64,000 nt of DNA from QKTW01 sp052161885 (GTDB taxonomy: Bacteria > Bacteroidota > Bacteroidia > Chitinophagales > Chitinophagaceae), in assembly GCA_052161885.1 (NCBI GenBank), contig CP197396.1:4712001-4776000 (forward strand). Reading direction: 5' to 3'. The notes under the pieces were generated by a model. That model had not been told where the DNA came from and ran no database searches. It saw only the letters and a list, made by a program, of their open reading frames with translations. The stretch's first letter is position 1, and the number at the start of each line of letters is the position of its first letter. The position numbers and the translations under genes were made by a program. This document shows, piece by piece, positions 35,101 to 46,100 of the stretch.

Positions 35101-38100
35101 TACCGTTAACTCAAGCCAGGCAAGCCTTTGTCCTGCGGGCTCTGTAACACTTACAGCGGCAAAAACCGGTACGTCCAATAACTACACATACACATGGACA
35201 GCCAGCCCGGCAACAGGCAGCGGTATTCCTACATCTCTCAGCGGGGCGAGCGTAACTGTTACTCCGACGGCAACCGGTACCTATACGTACACCGTTACTG
35301 GTGTAGACGGAAGCTGTACTGCAGTTGCCACCAAAACAATTACCGTTAATCCGAATCCTAACGTAAGTAATGTAACGGCTAAACCAACATCTGTATGTTC
35401 CGGCTCAAATGATACACTCTCTGCGATGAGCATTAATGCTACAGCAGGAACTGCAGCTGTGGGCACACAGGCAACAACAGATATCACCGGTGGACCGTAC
35501 AGAGAAGGTGCATGTTCCGGTAATAAAGCGCAATACCTGTTTACTGCAGCAGAACTGACAGCTGCGGGACTTACAACCGGTAATATCACCAGCCTGGCAT
35601 TTAATGTGACAAGCCTGGGTGCCGGTGGTGCAATGGCCAACTACACCATTAAAATTGCCGCTACTACAGCCACTGCATTAACATCAGCTTTCGACAATAC
35701 TCCGGGTACTACTGTATTTGGCCCGGTGTCTTATACTGCTGTATCAGGTACCAATACGCATACGTTCACTACACCATTTAACTGGGACGGTGTTTCCAAC
35801 ATTGTGGTGACCTTATGCCATGACTACCTCTGTACAGGGTCAAGCTCTGTTTCCATGGCCAGTACAACGAATAAGACATTGTATGATAACTCCGGAAGCA
35901 CGTCTAACTGCTCTGTGACTACCGGAACCAGCACGTCAAACAGGCCAGTGATTACTTTTGCAGGCCAGGTAGGTACCAATGTTACCGGCACTATGACCTG
36001 GTCATGGGCGCCCGGAGCAGTATCCGGAAGCACCGTAGTTGTTAATCCTACAAACACCGGTACTGCACCATCTACCGTTACTTATACTGTAACAGCAACC
36101 AATGCAACCACAGGGTGCTCCGCTACCGGAACAGTAAACGTTACGGTAAATCCATTACCGGCGGCACCTGTTGCTACCAATTCTACTCAGTGCGGTGTGG
36201 GTGTTCCTACTGCTTCTGTTTCCGGAGCAGCTACCGGCAATACGTACAAATGGTACAGCGCTGCAACTGGTGGCACATTGCTGCAGAGCGGCGGTGCTAC
36301 TTATACTACCGCCATCAGCACTACTACCACTTTCTATGTAGCAGTAAGCAATGGTACCTGCGAAAGCAGCCGTACACCGGTTACTGTAACAGTGAACATA
36401 CCAGATCCTGTTACAGCAAAGGCAAACAATACCACAACTACAGTAATAGCCTGTATTAATGCCCCTCTGGCACTCAGCGCCACAAAAACGGGTACAACCA
36501 ATAACTACACTTATACATGGACTGCCAGCCCTGTGGCAGGCAGTGGTATTCCTGCCGGCGGTACTACCGGGCAGAACATCAGCGTTACGCCTACAGTAGC
36601 CGGTACATATGTATATACCGTAACTGGTATTGATGGTATTTGTACTGCAATATCCACAGTGTCCGTTACTATTAAAGATCCGTTTGCCGGCATTCCGCTT
36701 ACAGCAACAGCATCGCCTGCGGCTATCTGCGCGGGTAGCAGCGATACATTGAGGGTATTGCTCGGCCCTGCAAACGGTGTGTTGTTTACAGAGCCTTTTG
36801 AAACAGCCAGCTTCCCGCTGACATCTTTCACTACCGCATCAGTGTCCGGCACGGTCAGTGCAACACAAAACACTACTTACTCCTCACAGGGAGCAAGTTC
36901 TATTCTGTTCAATACGCCTTCTACGGGTGCAGATGTAAGCCTTTCCACTACCAACTCTGTAAGTCTGCAGGGATATACTTCTGCGCAACTTACATTCTCG
37001 CAGATAGCTGCAATGGAAGGTTACATTGCTTCTTATGACTATGGTTATGTACAGTATTCGACAGATGGCGGCAGCACCTGGACTTCTTTCCCGACGTCCA
37101 GCTACGCAGGAACGGGTACGCTTTTCAATTCCGTTGTCAGCTTTTCAACTTTAAGCTATTCCAACTGGACGAGCGCATTGACCGGTGCTTCGTCTACGCC
37201 GACAAACAGTCTGTGGCAGAATGAAACCATCAATATACCTGCTGCAGCATTGACCAGTACACAGTTTAAAATCCGTTTCAGATATACAACAGATGGTTCT
37301 ATCAACTATTATGGCTGGCTGATCGACAATGTGAAGATCACTGCTGTAGCTCCGGTACCAACTGCTTACTCATGGAGTAATGGTGCTACCGTTGTGGGTA
37401 CAACGACACCACTTGTAGTAACGCCGACCAGCACTACTACATACACGCCTACAGTTACGCTTAATGGTTGTTCCAAAGCGGCAACAGGCGTTGTGGTAAC
37501 AGTTAATCCTCTGCCGACCGCAACAATTACTCCGGGAGGTACCGGTTCATTCTGTGCGGGCAGCACTGGCCTTGTACTTTCGGCCAACACCGGTACAGGT
37601 CTTACTTACCAGTGGAATCTGAACGGAACAGCAATCAACAATGCTACGAATCAGACCTATACTGCTACCGCAGCGGGAAGCTATACTGTAGTAGTAAGTA
37701 ATGGCCCATGTAACGCAACATCTGCAGCTACAGTTGTCTCTGTGACTCCACTGCCAACGGCTACACTCACAGCACAAGGGCCGGTTACTTTCTGTACCGG
37801 TGGCAATGTTGTCCTGAAGGCAAATTCAGGCAGCGGTCTTACTTATGTATGGAAGAAGAATGCAGTGGTCATTTCCGGTGTTACAGACAGTTCGTATACA
37901 GCCACTACAAGTGGTAGCTATACAGTAGATGTTACCCGCAGTGGATGTACTGCTACCTCATCTGCAATAGTAGTTACAGTAAATACTCCGCCAACGGCTA
38001 CTATCACCGCAGGCGGTCCGCTTACTTTCTGCCAGGGCAATGGTGTTACACTTACTGCCAACTCCGGTACCGGTTTTACTTACCAGTGGAACCTTAACGG

Positions 38101-39391
38101 AAACCCGATAAGTGGTGCTACCAACCAGGCATGGTTTGCTGCGGTATCCGGCAGTTATACCGTTACGGTAAACAATGGCTGCTCTGCCACTTCAACAGCA
38201 CGGGTTGTGACTGTACTTGCTACACCTACCGCTACCATAACACCTGCGGGTCCCACGAGCTTCTGTATAGGCGGCAGTGTAATACTGAATGCCAATACCG
38301 GTACGGGCCTTACTTACCGCTGGTTTAACGGTGCCACACAGGTGGGCACAGGTTCCAGCTATACGGCTACCACATCCGGATCTTATACGGTGCGTGTTAC
38401 CAATACCAACGGCTGTAACACCACATCCTCTGCGGTGGTGGTTACTGTATTTGCATTGCCGGTGGCCGTTATTACACCGCTCACCTCTACAGTTATCTGC
38501 CAGGGCGAAACAGCGACGCTTTCTGCCGGTACCGGTACGGGTTTAACTTATCAATGGTTTAATAACAGTGTTGCAATAGCCGGTGCTACCAACAATACGC
38601 TTACTACAGGTGCCGCAGGTAATTATACCGTGCGGATAACAAATGCCAACGGCTGTGTCGCAACATCTGCATCTGTATTGATCGAAGTTGTTCAGCTTCC
38701 GGGCGCTACGATTACATATACAACACCGCTTAATTTCTGTAACGGAAACAGCGTGGTGCTTTCTGCCAATACCGGCACAGGTTTTACCTATCAGTGGAAC
38801 CATGACGGGACACCGGTTGCAGGTGCGACGAATGCTACGTATACAGCTACCACAGCAGGTAACTATACGGTAGATGTGCGCAATTCGAACGGCTGCCTGA
38901 GCACGTCCGCAGCAGTAACGGTAACGGTATATATGCTGAGCACGCCGATCATCAGCCGCAATGGTGCGGTACTGAGCTCTACGGGTTATGCTGCGTACCA
39001 GTGGTACCTGAACGGTACAGCTATCCCCGGAGCGACGAATGCCAGCTATACAGTAACGCAGAATGGCTACTATACAGTGGAAGGCACAGATGCGAACGGA
39101 TGTGTGAACATGTCTGCAATAGCCCAGTGGCCAAATCTGGGAGTAGGCAATACGGCTGGCGGTAAAGACCTGAAGATCTATCCGAACCCGACGACATCGA
39201 TCCTCTATATTGATGCACCGGTAACGGTGGATGTATCTGTAAGCAGCCTTGATGGTAAAGAGTTGATCTACCAGAAGGAAGCGAAACAGATAGACCTGGG
39301 TAATCTTGCCGATGGTGTATATATGCTTAAGATACTGGACCAGAACAAAGTGGTGCTTAAGATTGAAAAACTGATCAAGGCAGCGAAATAA
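32105..39391 (+). CDS. Giant T9SS surface protein, beta-helix plus Ig-like repeats (adhesin 1)
   Basis: 2428 residues. Signal peptide 1-26 (ILLTVFVMLMCIGVTRA). Residues about 30-545 form a right-handed beta-helix-like part (NVTVKNCNIIGARS and similar turns), closed by GGGTAPDMGADEFDAIP. Then come two copies of an AELTAAGLTTGNITSL-type domain, two Ig_7-like domains (QCGVGVPTASVSG, WYSA-GGTLLQ), a MAM-like part (about 1559-1750, LFTEPFETASFPLTSF) and six Ig/PKD-like repeats of about 80 residues plus one partial (about 1802-2342; PTATITPGG, TYQWN, SYTV). The end (2351-2428) is a type A sorting domain (IYPNPTTSILYI, LADGVYMLKI). It is expected on the cell surface, in adhesion or matrix. Its last 1.2 kb is nearly identical to that of adhesin 2. 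Confidence 0.93.
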   Translation: MMKKLSFTRILLTVFVMLMCIGVTRAQVNVTATGGTTSATYTTLNAAFTAINAGTHTGTISIVINNNTTEPATPVPLLASGTGSSSYTAITIAPSGNVTINSAAAPATNRGIIELAGADNVTINGDDPSTSGTQNLTIQSVTSTTAGIACIRLSSNSSSGADGANNVTVKNCNIIGARSSATATDVSYGIQFSDGTSTSSSGTGAYSSLNTVIQSNVITRCYYGIHAIGNSTSYYNTGLQILNNTLGNATSANNIGLRGIDISYTSGAATGAAVISGNDIMAGDYGTSGYGATIAGIEVGTSTSSTIIKNNNIHDINQPSTGGYGAHGIYITGSGSGMQIYNNFVRDCKMYVYQTSMSSQYIPIGVFFGSGSSVTNVVFNHNTIVMNPQLAASTTYSSACLDVASSSVTFTQVLNNIFVNNHASSNAFGFYNTATSNISGATVNNNDYYVVATAQIGYYNSARATLAAWQSATGKDAAALNANPSFVSATNLHINSGTFSQLESAGASAATTGITTDIDGQTRPGPAGSVNGGGTAPDMGADEFDAIPAQVPAISNATASAVSCVTAAAHTVTATIVANTGTIGTATLNYNNGSAGTVAMTLSSGTTANGVWTGTIPAGTAGVAVSWSITATNTVPLSTTVTGTSYTDVPLGTATAVAAASVNPVCSGSPTNLTATLNSSGTITVGAGGTTASSYDGIFYHLYGGAKTQFLIRASELTALGLSAGNITALSINMSTVTSQSYAGFAINIAATTNTDLSGGLVNSGLNQVYSAASYTPVTGANAFSFSTPFAWDGTSNIVIQFCWSNNNGGGTSNYAKIDAPGFVSCAYYRADNQTPSAICGATTNTSTTSNRPQFIFTGNAAPAITAYSWSNGSTTIGTTSPLTVNPTASTTYTATVTAGGCTKTTAPLTVNVTSLPASPTASNSVQCGVGVPTASVSGGSGIYKWYSASTGGTLLQRGGSTYTSSISTTTTFYVVDSNGLCESARVPVIATVTTPDALTVNSSQASLCPAGSVTLTAAKTGTSNNYTYTWTASPATGSGIPTSLSGASVTVTPTATGTYTYTVTGVDGSCTAVATKTITVNPNPNVSNVTAKPTSVCSGSNDTLSAMSINATAGTAAVGTQATTDITGGPYREGACSGNKAQYLFTAAELTAAGLTTGNITSLAFNVTSLGAGGAMANYTIKIAATTATALTSAFDNTPGTTVFGPVSYTAVSGTNTHTFTTPFNWDGVSNIVVTLCHDYLCTGSSSVSMASTTNKTLYDNSGSTSNCSVTTGTSTSNRPVITFAGQVGTNVTGTMTWSWAPGAVSGSTVVVNPTNTGTAPSTVTYTVTATNATTGCSATGTVNVTVNPLPAAPVATNSTQCGVGVPTASVSGAATGNTYKWYSAATGGTLLQSGGATYTTAISTTTTFYVAVSNGTCESSRTPVTVTVNIPDPVTAKANNTTTTVIACINAPLALSATKTGTTNNYTYTWTASPVAGSGIPAGGTTGQNISVTPTVAGTYVYTVTGIDGICTAISTVSVTIKDPFAGIPLTATASPAAICAGSSDTLRVLLGPANGVLFTEPFETASFPLTSFTTASVSGTVSATQNTTYSSQGASSILFNTPSTGADVSLSTTNSVSLQGYTSAQLTFSQIAAMEGYIASYDYGYVQYSTDGGSTWTSFPTSSYAGTGTLFNSVVSFSTLSYSNWTSALTGASSTPTNSLWQNETINIPAAALTSTQFKIRFRYTTDGSINYYGWLIDNVKITAVAPVPTAYSWSNGATVVGTTTPLVVTPTSTTTYTPTVTLNGCSKAATGVVVTVNPLPTATITPGGTGSFCAGSTGLVLSANTGTGLTYQWNLNGTAINNATNQTYTATAAGSYTVVVSNGPCNATSAATVVSVTPLPTATLTAQGPVTFCTGGNVVLKANSGSGLTYVWKKNAVVISGVTDSSYTATTSGSYTVDVTRSGCTATSSAIVVTVNTPPTATITAGGPLTFCQGNGVTLTANSGTGFTYQWNLNGNPISGATNQAWFAAVSGSYTVTVNNGCSATSTARVVTVLATPTATITPAGPTSFCIGGSVILNANTGTGLTYRWFNGATQVGTGSSYTATTSGSYTVRVTNTNGCNTTSSAVVVTVFALPVAVITPLTSTVICQGETATLSAGTGTGLTYQWFNNSVAIAGATNNTLTTGAAGNYTVRITNANGCVATSASVLIEVVQLPGATITYTTPLNFCNGNSVVLSANTGTGFTYQWNHDGTPVAGATNATYTATTAGNYTVDVRNSNGCLSTSAAVTVTVYMLSTPIISRNGAVLSSTGYAAYQWYLNGTAIPGATNASYTVTQNGYYTVEGTDANGCVNMSAIAQWPNLGVGNTAGGKDLKIYPNPTTSILYIDAPVTVDVSVSSLDGKELIYQKEAKQIDLGNLADGVYMLKILDQNKVVLKIEKLIKAAK

Positions 39392-39446
39392 AAACAGGCT
39401 GCGATAAATGAAAAAAGCGGGCTCACAAAATGAGCCCGCTTTTTTT
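38207..39446 (+). repeat. Near-identical 3' segment, copy in adhesin 1
   Basis: This segment matches 45000-46238. From about 38430 to 39234 no difference can be seen by eye; a few single-base changes flank it. The similarity includes the stop codon, the short 3' untranslated part and the terminator. Upstream of 38207 the two genes are still related but clearly diverged. Confidence 0.9.
39411..39446 (+). terminator. Rho-independent terminator of adhesin 1
   Basis: AAAAAAGCGGGCTCA and TGAGCCCGCTTTTTT form a long stem with a CAAAA loop and a T-tract. It is almost identical to the terminator at 46204. Confidence 0.95.
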
Positions 39447-39565
39447 ATTGATGATGAATAAATTATGCTGATTTTTAATGAATATTGAATGTGTTTTAGT
39501 TTAATTCGATAAAACGAATTATTAAAATAATAAATTTATAAATAGATTTATTACATTTCTCGTTT

Positions 39566-40103
39566 TAGGAGAGTCGAAAAAACTTTAGCTCATTATTAAT
39601 TTTTCTTTATTTTTAATACCTGCCTGTTTTTGTTAATATGGCAGACACCCGGACCTGAGTTGATCTTTAATCTTTACCTGGCTTTATTTAAAAACCTTTT
39701 TTACCCAAACCTTTTAATAACTATCCGATGATCTACGAATGGCTTTACAGGTCGCATATATATGCACGCCGCAAGCCCGAAATCCTCAAACTTCCCGCAA
39801 TATACGAGCCGTACAGAACGACTGGTACCTGACGGAGCGCTGCATTTACAATCAGCATACTTCCATTTCTTAAGCAATCTGTTATGAGGCGTTACGCTTC
39901 ATAAGAATTTTACAGTAATCAGTGAACGTCTTTGGAAAGCAGGCATGCTACCGCAATGGTAAATGTTTAAGTCTGTTACAGCACCAAACTATCGTCAGTA
40001 AATATATAAGGGAGAAATCTGAAATGCCCTTTCACAAAGAAAGTAAGATAGGATATAGGCTGAAAATCCTTGAAGAATAGGCCGTAAACTTAAAACTATA
40101 ACG
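39566..40103 (+). promoter_or_regulatory. Leader region of adhesin 2, related to that of adhesin 1
   Basis: The 712-base gap holds no gene. Block one (39566-39740) has GAAAAAACTT, CATTATTAATTTTTCTTTA and a hairpin CTGCC/GGCAG (39620-39644) at the place of the adhesin 1 hairpin, with different loop and partly different stem bases. Block two (40011-40100) keeps the CTTTC/GAAAG and AGGAT/ATCCT pairs (40029-40043; 40050-40070). No clear TAnnTTTG box was found. Confidence 0.62.
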
Positions 40104-43100
40104 ATGAAAAAAACGAATTGTACACGAATCCTGTTTGCCCTGTTCGTAGTACTTATGAGTCTTGGAGTCGCGCGTGCCCAGGTGAGTGTTACCGCGACGG
40201 GCGGCACTACAACTGCAACTTATACCACGCTCAACGCTGCTTTTACGGCTATTAACGGTGGCACTCATACAGGAGCAATTATTATCGGTATCAGTGCAAA
40301 TACCACAGAAACAGGCGCGTGTGTGTTAAACAGCAGTGGTGCAGGCTCGGCGTCCTATACATCTATTCTTATAAGACCTACGGCTGATGGCGTGAGTATT
40401 TCAGGACCCACAGCTACAGGCCGCGGACTTATAGAGCTGAATGGTGCGGACAAGGTAACCATCAATGGAGATAACCCGAATACTTCAGGAATTAACCGGA
40501 ACCTGAGTATTATCAATACAGCTGCTGCATCCACCACGTTTACTTCTGTGGTAAGACTGGCGCTCTCTTCGACGGTGACATCCGCCGACAACGATACCGT
40601 AAAGAACTGTATCATTACCGGGTCATCAACTGCATATAACAATTCTTCCAATACAGGTAATGATGCTACTTCCGGTATTCTTGCAGCCGGGCGGGCTTCA
40701 ACTACGTCTGCTACTGCAGCACCGAGTGCTATTACTAATGCCGGAAATGCGGCAAACAGCATAGCTTCAGGGCAGACGATCCTGAACTTTACCGTTGATA
40801 ATAACCAGATCATGTCCTGTGGGAGGGGTATTGCTGTAATTGGTACGGCAACGAGCGTTTGCCCGGTACTTACCATTACAAATAACCAGATAGGAAATGC
40901 CACTTCCGGTGCAGCAAACGGCGTATACTGGAAAGGAATATTGGCCCAGGGCTTTGGTGCAGGTACTGCAATACGCAGTAATACCGTTTATGTAGAAAGT
41001 TATATGTCTACAGCCAACGCCATTGCCGGCATAGATCTGGGTAGTGCCTCTGCTACAGGTACCGGCGCTGTGATTGAGAAAAACATTATCGGGAGAGTGC
41101 GCAATATCGGTGATGGTAACGGCGCAGTAGGCATCAGCCTCGGTGCCGGAGATGCGATTACTGTAAAGAACAACTTTATCTATAACCTGATGAATGCCGG
41201 AGATTACACCATTGGTACTACACGCAGCGTGCAGGGGATAAGGGTTGCTTCGGGAAACAATCACCTGATCTATCATAATTCCGTTTCCCTTTACGGTACG
41301 GATAATGGATATGGCGGTAACCTGATTACCTGCCTGAGCTTTACCGGCACATCCACTACAGGGTGTAATGTTCGTAACAACATATTCTCTAATACGGCTA
41401 CAACGTCAAGCACGGATAATATATATGCCTGTGTTTACTTCGATTCGGATCCTGCCGGAAGCGGAATGGGCCTGGTAATGAATAATAATGCCTATTATAC
41501 AGGTGCTGTTGCCGGCCTGCATGTACTCGGCCAGGTAGGTGAGGCATACGGATCCGGAGCATATACAGCGGCCAATTTTATTCCGGGTGCTACAACACCG
41601 GCTACAAACTGGAGATCAATATCAGATCCACTCGCTGCCGGAAATGATACAGCATCATTTGCCACAACACTTGCTGCGCCATTTACTTCTGCTACCAATC
41701 TGCATATACCGGCAGGTACAGCTACGCAATTGGAGTCCGGTGGTGCAAGTACAGGTGTTACAACCGATATTGACGATCAGGCAAGGCCCGGTCCTGCAGG
41801 TTCTGTAAATGGTGGCGGTACCGCGCCGGATATGGGCGCAGATGAATTTGATGCTATTCCTTCAAGGCCTCCGGCCATATCTGCAACTGCCTCAGCGGTC
41901 AATTGCAGCGCAGCAGTATCCCATACAATTACTGCGAATATCAGTACTGTATCAGGCACCGTAACTACTGTTGTGCTGAATTATAACAACGGCACCGCGG
42001 GTACTATTACGATGACCCTTACAAGCGGTACGTCAACTAATGGCGTATGGTCCGGTACAATACCCGCAGGTACTGCAGCTCTGCCGGTAACATGGAGTAT
42101 TTCAGCAACGAATTCTGTGCCCTTGTCTACTACATATATCGGGGCGACATACATAGATGTTCCTTTGAGTTCTGCTACGGCTGCCATATCCGGCACTTCT
42201 ATATGCGCCGGCAGTTCAGATACGCTGAAAGCCACCTTGACAGGTTACGGTTCTGCAACAATAGGTTCAGGGAATACAACCTTGTATGATGATGGCCTTA
42301 CACCATTTGGCCAGTATTTTGAAGGCCAGCATACCCAGTACCTGATACTTGCCAGCGATCTCGTCGCATCCGGTCTCAGAGCAGGTAATCTTTCATCCCT
42401 CACATTTAATATTGCTTACAAATACAGTTCCCTTCCTTTCAGCGGGTATACTATTAAGATCGCTGCGACCAATGCTACATCTCTGGCCGGAGGAACACTA
42501 TCACCGACATTTACAACAGTTTATGGGCCGACGAGTATTTCTACGACCGCAGGAGATAATATCTTCCCTTTTACCAACCTGTTTAACTGGAACGGTACTT
42601 CAAATTTACTCGTAGATATTTGTTTCCAGAATGACCCCGGAGGTACGGGCACTTTTTATTCAGACAATGATGAAGTAACAGCTACCGATATGCCTTATAC
42701 CTGTACTTATGGTTATTATGACGATAACTCGGCGCTGTGTGGTAATACCGGGCCGGATTATGATTATACCACAACGTTGCCTTTAATGAAATTTAATGGT
42801 ATCAGGCTCCTCACTCCAACGGCGTATTCATGGAGCAATGGCACTGCTGTTGTTGGCACCTCAAATCCGCAGGTAGTTAACCCTACTGCCAATACAACAT
42901 ATACCGGAACACTTACTGCGTTGGGATGTTCAATTAATACCAATCCTGTTTCGGTAACTGTAGTTGCCTTGCCGGCAGCACCATCAGCCACCAATTCTTC
43001 ACAATGCGGTCTGGGCGTGCCCACAGCTTCTGTTTCCGGCGGTACCGGTATCTATAAATGGTACAGTGCAGCTCTCGGGGGTACACTGCTGCAGCGCGGA

Positions 43101-46100
43101 GGAAGCACTTATGCTACTGCAATAAGCACTACCACCACTTTTTATGTTGCAGACTCTTCAGGCCTTTGTGAAAGTGCGCGTACTGCGGTAACTGTAACTG
43201 TAACTACGCCCGATGCTGTCACCGCAAAAGCGAATGGTGTGGTTGCACCGGCTAGCACCTGTGTGAATACACCCGTTAACCTGACGGCTACAAAAACAGG
43301 TACAGCCAATAGCTATACATATACCTGGACAGCCAGCCCGGTAGCAGGCAGTGGTATACCGGCAGGCGGCACCGCAGGGCAGAATATTGCCGTTACACCT
43401 ACAGCGGGCGGTACTTATATCTATACCGTTACAGGCGTAGACGGCAGCTGTGCTACTGCTTCAACTGTATCTATAACAATAAAAGCTCCTTTTTCCGGTG
43501 CTACAATTACAGCTACTGCAACATCTGCGGGTATATGTATCGGAAAAGCGGATACATTGAGTGTTACCGCAATTAACACACAGCCGCAGGATATTTTTAC
43601 GGAACCTTTTGAAAGCACCAGCTTCCCGCTTACCACTTTTGCTGTAAGCGGCGGTTCTTCCAGTGCAACAAAAAACACAACTTACTTCTCACAGGGAACG
43701 AGTTCTGTGTTGCTTAATACTACCGCGACAAGTGCCAATGCAAATCTTACCATGTCAAATGCACTTGATCTGACTGGTTATTCAGCTGCAAAACTGACTT
43801 TTTCGCATATAGCAGGTATGGAAGGAGACGCTACAGCTTATGATATAGGCTATGTACAGTATTCAACGAATGGCGGTACGTCATGGACTACCTTCCCGGC
43901 TTCCAGCTATGCAGGAAGCGGTACCCTGGTTGGTACAGGTGTGAGTTTCTCTGCACTGAGCTATGCTAATTGGACAAGTACATTTTCAAGTACGACTTCT
44001 ATGCCTACAAACAGCCTGTGGCAGAATGAAACCATTAATATACCAGCTGCCGCACTTACCAGCGCTCAGTTCAAAATCCGTTTCAGATACTCAACGGACA
44101 TCAGCAACAACTATTACGGCTGGCTTATTGATAATGTAAAAATCAGTGGTGCGCCTTTGCCATCATCTTATTCGTGGAGTAATGGTTCTACTGTTGTCGG
44201 CACAACAAATCCTCTTTCAGTGTCGCCAACCACCACCACTACATATACAGCCTCACTGACGATCAGTGGTTGCACGACCACTTCAAATGCTGTGACCGTT
44301 ACAGTTAATCAATTGCCGACGGCTACGATTACGCCGGGTGGTACCGCATCATTATGCGCCGGCAGTTCAGGTGTGGTGCTTACCGCCAATACCGGTACAG
44401 GTTTTACTTATCAATGGTTTAACGGAACTACCCAGGTTGGTACCGGGCAAACATACACAGCCACTGCTGCAGGAAATTATACTGTTAAAGTTACCAACAG
44501 CACCTCCTGCTCTGCAACATCTGCGGCTACAGTTGTCAGTGTAACTCCGCTGCCAACGGCTACACTCACAGCACAGGGCCCGGTTACTTTCTGTACCGGT
44601 GGCAGTGTCGTGCTTAAATCTTCTACAGGCACAGGTTATACCTACAGCTGGTCAAACGGTACTACTATTCCCGGCGCTACAGACAGCACTTATACAGTTA
44701 CACAAAACGGAAACTACACTGTAACAGTATCGGCCAATGGCTGTTCTGCAACTTCCAGTGCGGTGTCTGTATCTGTGCTTACGCCGCCAACGGCTACTAT
44801 CACCGCAGGCGGTCCGCTTACTTTCTGCCAGGGCAATGGTGTTACACTTACTGCCAACTCCGGTACGGGTTACACTTACCAGTGGTATAACGGTACCACA
44901 TTGCTGGGCACCACCCAGGCATGGTTTGCCACTGCTTCCGGCAGCTATACAGTTGTTGTAAGCAACGGTTATTGTTCTACCACTTCAACAGCACGGGTTG
45001 TGACCGTACTTGCTACACCTACCGCTACTATCACGCCAGCTGGTCCCACGAGCTTCTGTATAGGCGGCAGTGTAATACTGAATGCCAATACCGGTACGGG
45101 CCTTACTTACCGCTGGTTTAACGGTGCCACACAGGTGGGCACAGGTTCCAGCTATACGGCTACCACATCCGGGTCTTATACGGTGCGTGTTACCAATACC
45201 AACGGCTGTAACACTACATCATCTGCGGTGGTGGTTACTGTATTTGCATTGCCGGTGGCCGTTATTACACCGCTCACCTCTACAGTTATCTGCCAGGGCG
45301 AAACAGCGACGCTTTCTGCCGGTACCGGTACGGGTTTAACTTATCAATGGTTTAATAACAGTGTTGCAATAGCCGGTGCTACCAACAATACGCTTACTAC
45401 AGGTGCCGCAGGTAATTATACCGTGCGGATAACAAATGCCAACGGCTGTGTCGCAACATCTGCATCTGTATTGATCGAAGTTGTTCAGCTTCCGGGCGCT
45501 ACGATTACATATACAACACCGCTTAATTTCTGTAACGGAAACAGCGTGGTGCTTTCTGCCAATACCGGCACAGGTTTTACCTATCAGTGGAACCATGACG
45601 GGACACCGGTTGCAGGTGCGACGAATGCTACGTATACAGCTACCACAGCAGGTAACTATACGGTAGATGTGCGCAATTCGAACGGCTGCCTGAGCACGTC
45701 CGCAGCAGTAACGGTAACGGTATATATGCTGAGCACGCCGATCATCAGCCGCAATGGTGCGGTACTGAGCTCTACGGGTTATGCTGCGTACCAGTGGTAC
45801 CTGAACGGTACAGCTATCCCCGGAGCGACGAATGCCAGCTATACAGTAACGCAGAATGGCTACTATACAGTGGAAGGCACAGATGCGAACGGATGTGTGA
45901 ACATGTCTGCAATAGCCCAGTGGCCAAATCTGGGAGTAGGCAATACGGCTGGCGGTAAAGACCTGAAGATCTATCCGAACCCGACGACATCGATCCTCTA
46001 TATTGATGCACCGGTAACGGTGGATGCATCAGTAAGCAGCCTTGATGGTAAGGAGCTGATCTACCAGAAGGAAGCGAAACAGGTAGACCTGGGTAATCTT

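Noticed and set aside
37510..39130. Regular repeats in the adhesins considered as a CRISPR array
   Set aside because: Units are about 240 bases, in frame, and encode Ig-like domains; there are no spacers.
45336..45596. Antisense frame identical to one at 38543-38803
   Set aside because: Identity follows from the homogenised sense genes, not from selection on the antisense frame.
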